Program-made: the position numbers and the translations under genes
Part shown: in pieces, positions 5,294 to 6,587 of the stretch
Layout of the letters: every line of letters starts with the position of its first letter
Position numbering within the stretch: the first letter of the stretch is position 1
Source: Bacillota bacterium
GTDB lineage: Bacteria > Bacillota > Bacilli > Bacillales > Cytobacillaceae
NCBI GenBank assembly: GCA_023389895.1
Contig: JAEWDX010000105.1
Location: forward strand, 1 to 6,587
Reading direction: 5' to 3'
Length of the DNA stretch: 6,587 nucleotides
The notes under the pieces: model-generated
The model's input: the letters and a program-made list of their open reading frames with translations, nothing else
Database searches by the model: none
What the model was told of the DNA's origin: nothing

Positions 5294-5647
5294 ATGGCGA
5301 ATTCAATGTTGGGAAAAGGAAGTGACCACAAAACAAAGGGGATAGATTTCGAAAAAACGGTAAAGTCAAAGGAATATAAGGTACTGATGAAAGCTAAAAA
5401 GAGGTTTTTAGTCCCTTCAATTATTCTCTTTTTCGGGTTGTATTTAATTTTCCCGATATTAATTTCGTATACAGATATATTGGATACACCGGCATATGGG
5501 GATATTTCGTGGGCATGGATTTATTCACTTCTTCTTTTTGTTATGACATGGACACTTGCCACGATCTATATGAAAAAAGCAACAACGTTTGATCAAATGG
5601 TAGAGGACATCTTTAAGGAAGAAAAGATAGAGAGGAGAGAAGCGTAA
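5294..5647 (+). CDS. DUF485 family membrane protein, partner of the ActP-like symporter
   Basis: This 117-residue protein has a charged N-terminus (1-38), two predicted membrane helices (about 39-58 and 73-92) and a charged C-terminal tail, the pattern of DUF485 (E. coli YjcH, B. subtilis YwcB). Members are generally encoded next to acetate/monocarboxylate symporters; the biochemical role is not settled, perhaps as an accessory subunit. The ATG at 5294 has AAAAAGGGGG (5276-5285) eight bases upstream; the out-of-frame ATGs at 5286 and 5290 are not used. Its TAA (5645-5647) shares one base with the next ATG, so the two genes should be translationally coupled. The family is about 100 residues, so this copy is full length, with a slightly long N-terminus. 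Confidence 0.88.
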   Translation: MANSMLGKGSDHKTKGIDFEKTVKSKEYKVLMKAKKRFLVPSIILFFGLYLIFPILISYTDILDTPAYGDISWAWIYSLLLFVMTWTLATIYMKKATTFDQMVEDIFKEEKIERREA

Positions 5648-6587
5648 TGAATGCCACAGTTATTATTTTATTTTTTATTATTGTTGCGATCACACTTGCA
5701 ATCACTTATTATGCAGCGAAAAGGACAAAAACGGCAAGTGAATTTTATACTGCTGGCGGTGGATTGACAGGGTGGCAAAATGGATTAGCAATATCAGGAG
5801 ATTATTTATCCGCCGCTTCTTTTCTAGGGATTGCAGGGGCGATTGCTTTAAGTGGGTTTGATGGATTTTTATTTAGTATCGGTTATTTAGTTGCTTATTT
5901 AGTCGTCTTGTTTATTGTTGCTGAGCCTCTACGGAATCTTGGCAGATACACGCTAGCGGATATGATAAATTCACGTTTTAATGCTAAAAAAGTTCGCGCG
6001 ACGGCAGCTTTAAATACGATTACGATTGTAATCTTCTACATGATTGCTCAATTAGTTGGTGCGGGGGCTTTAATTAAGCTGTTATTTAATATTGATTATT
6101 GGTTAGCAGTTTTAATTGTTGGGATCATGATGACCGTTTATGTTTTGTTCGGAGGGATGACCGCGACTAGCTGGGTACAAATTATCAAGGCTGCTCTCTT
6201 AATGATCGGAACGCTCATTATCTCATTTTTAGTTTTATCACGCTTCCATTTTAATATTTTCGAAATGTTTACGACAATGAAAACGGCAACACCTCTTGGG
6301 GAAGCGTATTTAAATCCAGGGGTAAAGTATAAAGTTCCGTTAGATACGATTTCATTAATGATTGCCCTTGTGCTCGGAACGGCTGGGCTACCTCATATTT
6401 TAATGAGATTTTTCACCGTAAAGGATGCGAAAACAGCAAGAAGTTCAGTAATATGGGCAACTTGGATTGTTGGCATTTTCTATGTGATGACGATTTTCCT
6501 TGGTTTCGGTGCCGCTGCATTTGTAGGTTCAGATATTATTACTTCTAGCAATGCAGCTGGGAATATGGCAGCTCCATTACTTGCAAA
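5647..6587 (+). CDS. actP: ActP/YwcA-like acetate (monocarboxylate):cation symporter, N-terminal part (3' end outside window)
   Basis: The frame is open from ATG 5647 to the window end, giving 313 residues of a family of about 510-550. It is a sodium:solute symporter-family membrane protein expected to import acetate and similar short carboxylates with a cation. Seen are the first helix (about 3-24), EFYTAGGGLTGWQNGLA (32-48), GDYLSAASFLGIAG (51-64) with Asp52 in the place of PutP Asp55, AEPLRNLGRYTLAD (92-105), YVLFGGMTATSWVQIIKA (165-182) and GTAGLPHILMRFFTV (244-258); these match E. coli ActP closely. The long N-terminal extension of the E. coli protein is absent. AGAGGAGAG (5631-5639) gives a good ribosome binding site inside the end of the DUF485 gene. 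Substrate is inferred from family and the DUF485 pairing; other monocarboxylates such as pyruvate or propionate are possible. Confidence 0.9.
   Translation, partial: MNATVIILFFIIVAITLAITYYAAKRTKTASEFYTAGGGLTGWQNGLAISGDYLSAASFLGIAGAIALSGFDGFLFSIGYLVAYLVVLFIVAEPLRNLGRYTLADMINSRFNAKKVRATAALNTITIVIFYMIAQLVGAGALIKLLFNIDYWLAVLIVGIMMTVYVLFGGMTATSWVQIIKAALLMIGTLIISFLVLSRFHFNIFEMFTTMKTATPLGEAYLNPGVKYKVPLDTISLMIALVLGTAGLPHILMRFFTVKDAKTARSSVIWATWIVGIFYVMTIFLGFGAAAFVGSDIITSSNAAGNMAAPLLA

Noticed and set aside
5118..5369. 83-codon - strand frame
   Set aside because: It runs through the terminator and promoter region and the start of the DUF485 gene, with low-complexity content.

Overview
The window is AT-rich, with strong purine-rich Shine-Dalgarno sites, a TTG start and U-tailed intrinsic terminators. 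Its proteins resemble Bacillus-type homologues: a GltC-like LysR regulator, a PutP/OpuE-type symporter and a DUF485-ActP pair. This points to a low-GC Gram-positive of the Bacillaceae/Planococcaceae kind. That is inference from gene content; I cannot name a genus.

Layout: (1) 1-605, the 3' end of an acetyl-CoA hydrolase/transferase-family gene (AarC/Cat1-like succinate:acetate CoA-transferase) on the + strand, cut by the window edge. (2) 606-779, a convergent intergenic region with two hairpin terminators. (3) 780-2258 on the - strand, a sodium/proline symporter. (4) 2259-2601, a 343-base gap holding candidate symporter promoters, two dyads, a 13-bp inverted repeat spanning 92 bases, and a perfect 9-base Shine-Dalgarno before a 15-codon TTG reading frame. 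(5) 2602-3984 on the - strand, a hexameric glutamate dehydrogenase. (6) 3985-4206, a divergent control region where two predicted promoters overlap back to back. (7) 4207-5112 on the + strand, a GltC-like LysR regulator followed by a terminator. (8) 5179-5293, a promoter region rich in TGTC/GACA half-sites. (9) 5294 to the end, a DUF485 membrane protein translationally coupled to an ActP-like acetate/monocarboxylate:cation symporter that runs off the window.

The genes fit a central carbon/nitrogen theme. Acetate enters by the ActP-like carrier and can be activated by the CoA-transferase. Proline enters by PutP and can be oxidised to glutamate. The dehydrogenase links glutamate to 2-oxoglutarate and ammonia and is probably controlled by the divergent GltC-like regulator. 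All large genes belong to known families and look intact apart from the two cut by the window edges. The least explained part is the 2400-2590 segment. I saw no mobile element, CRISPR array, tRNA or rRNA.
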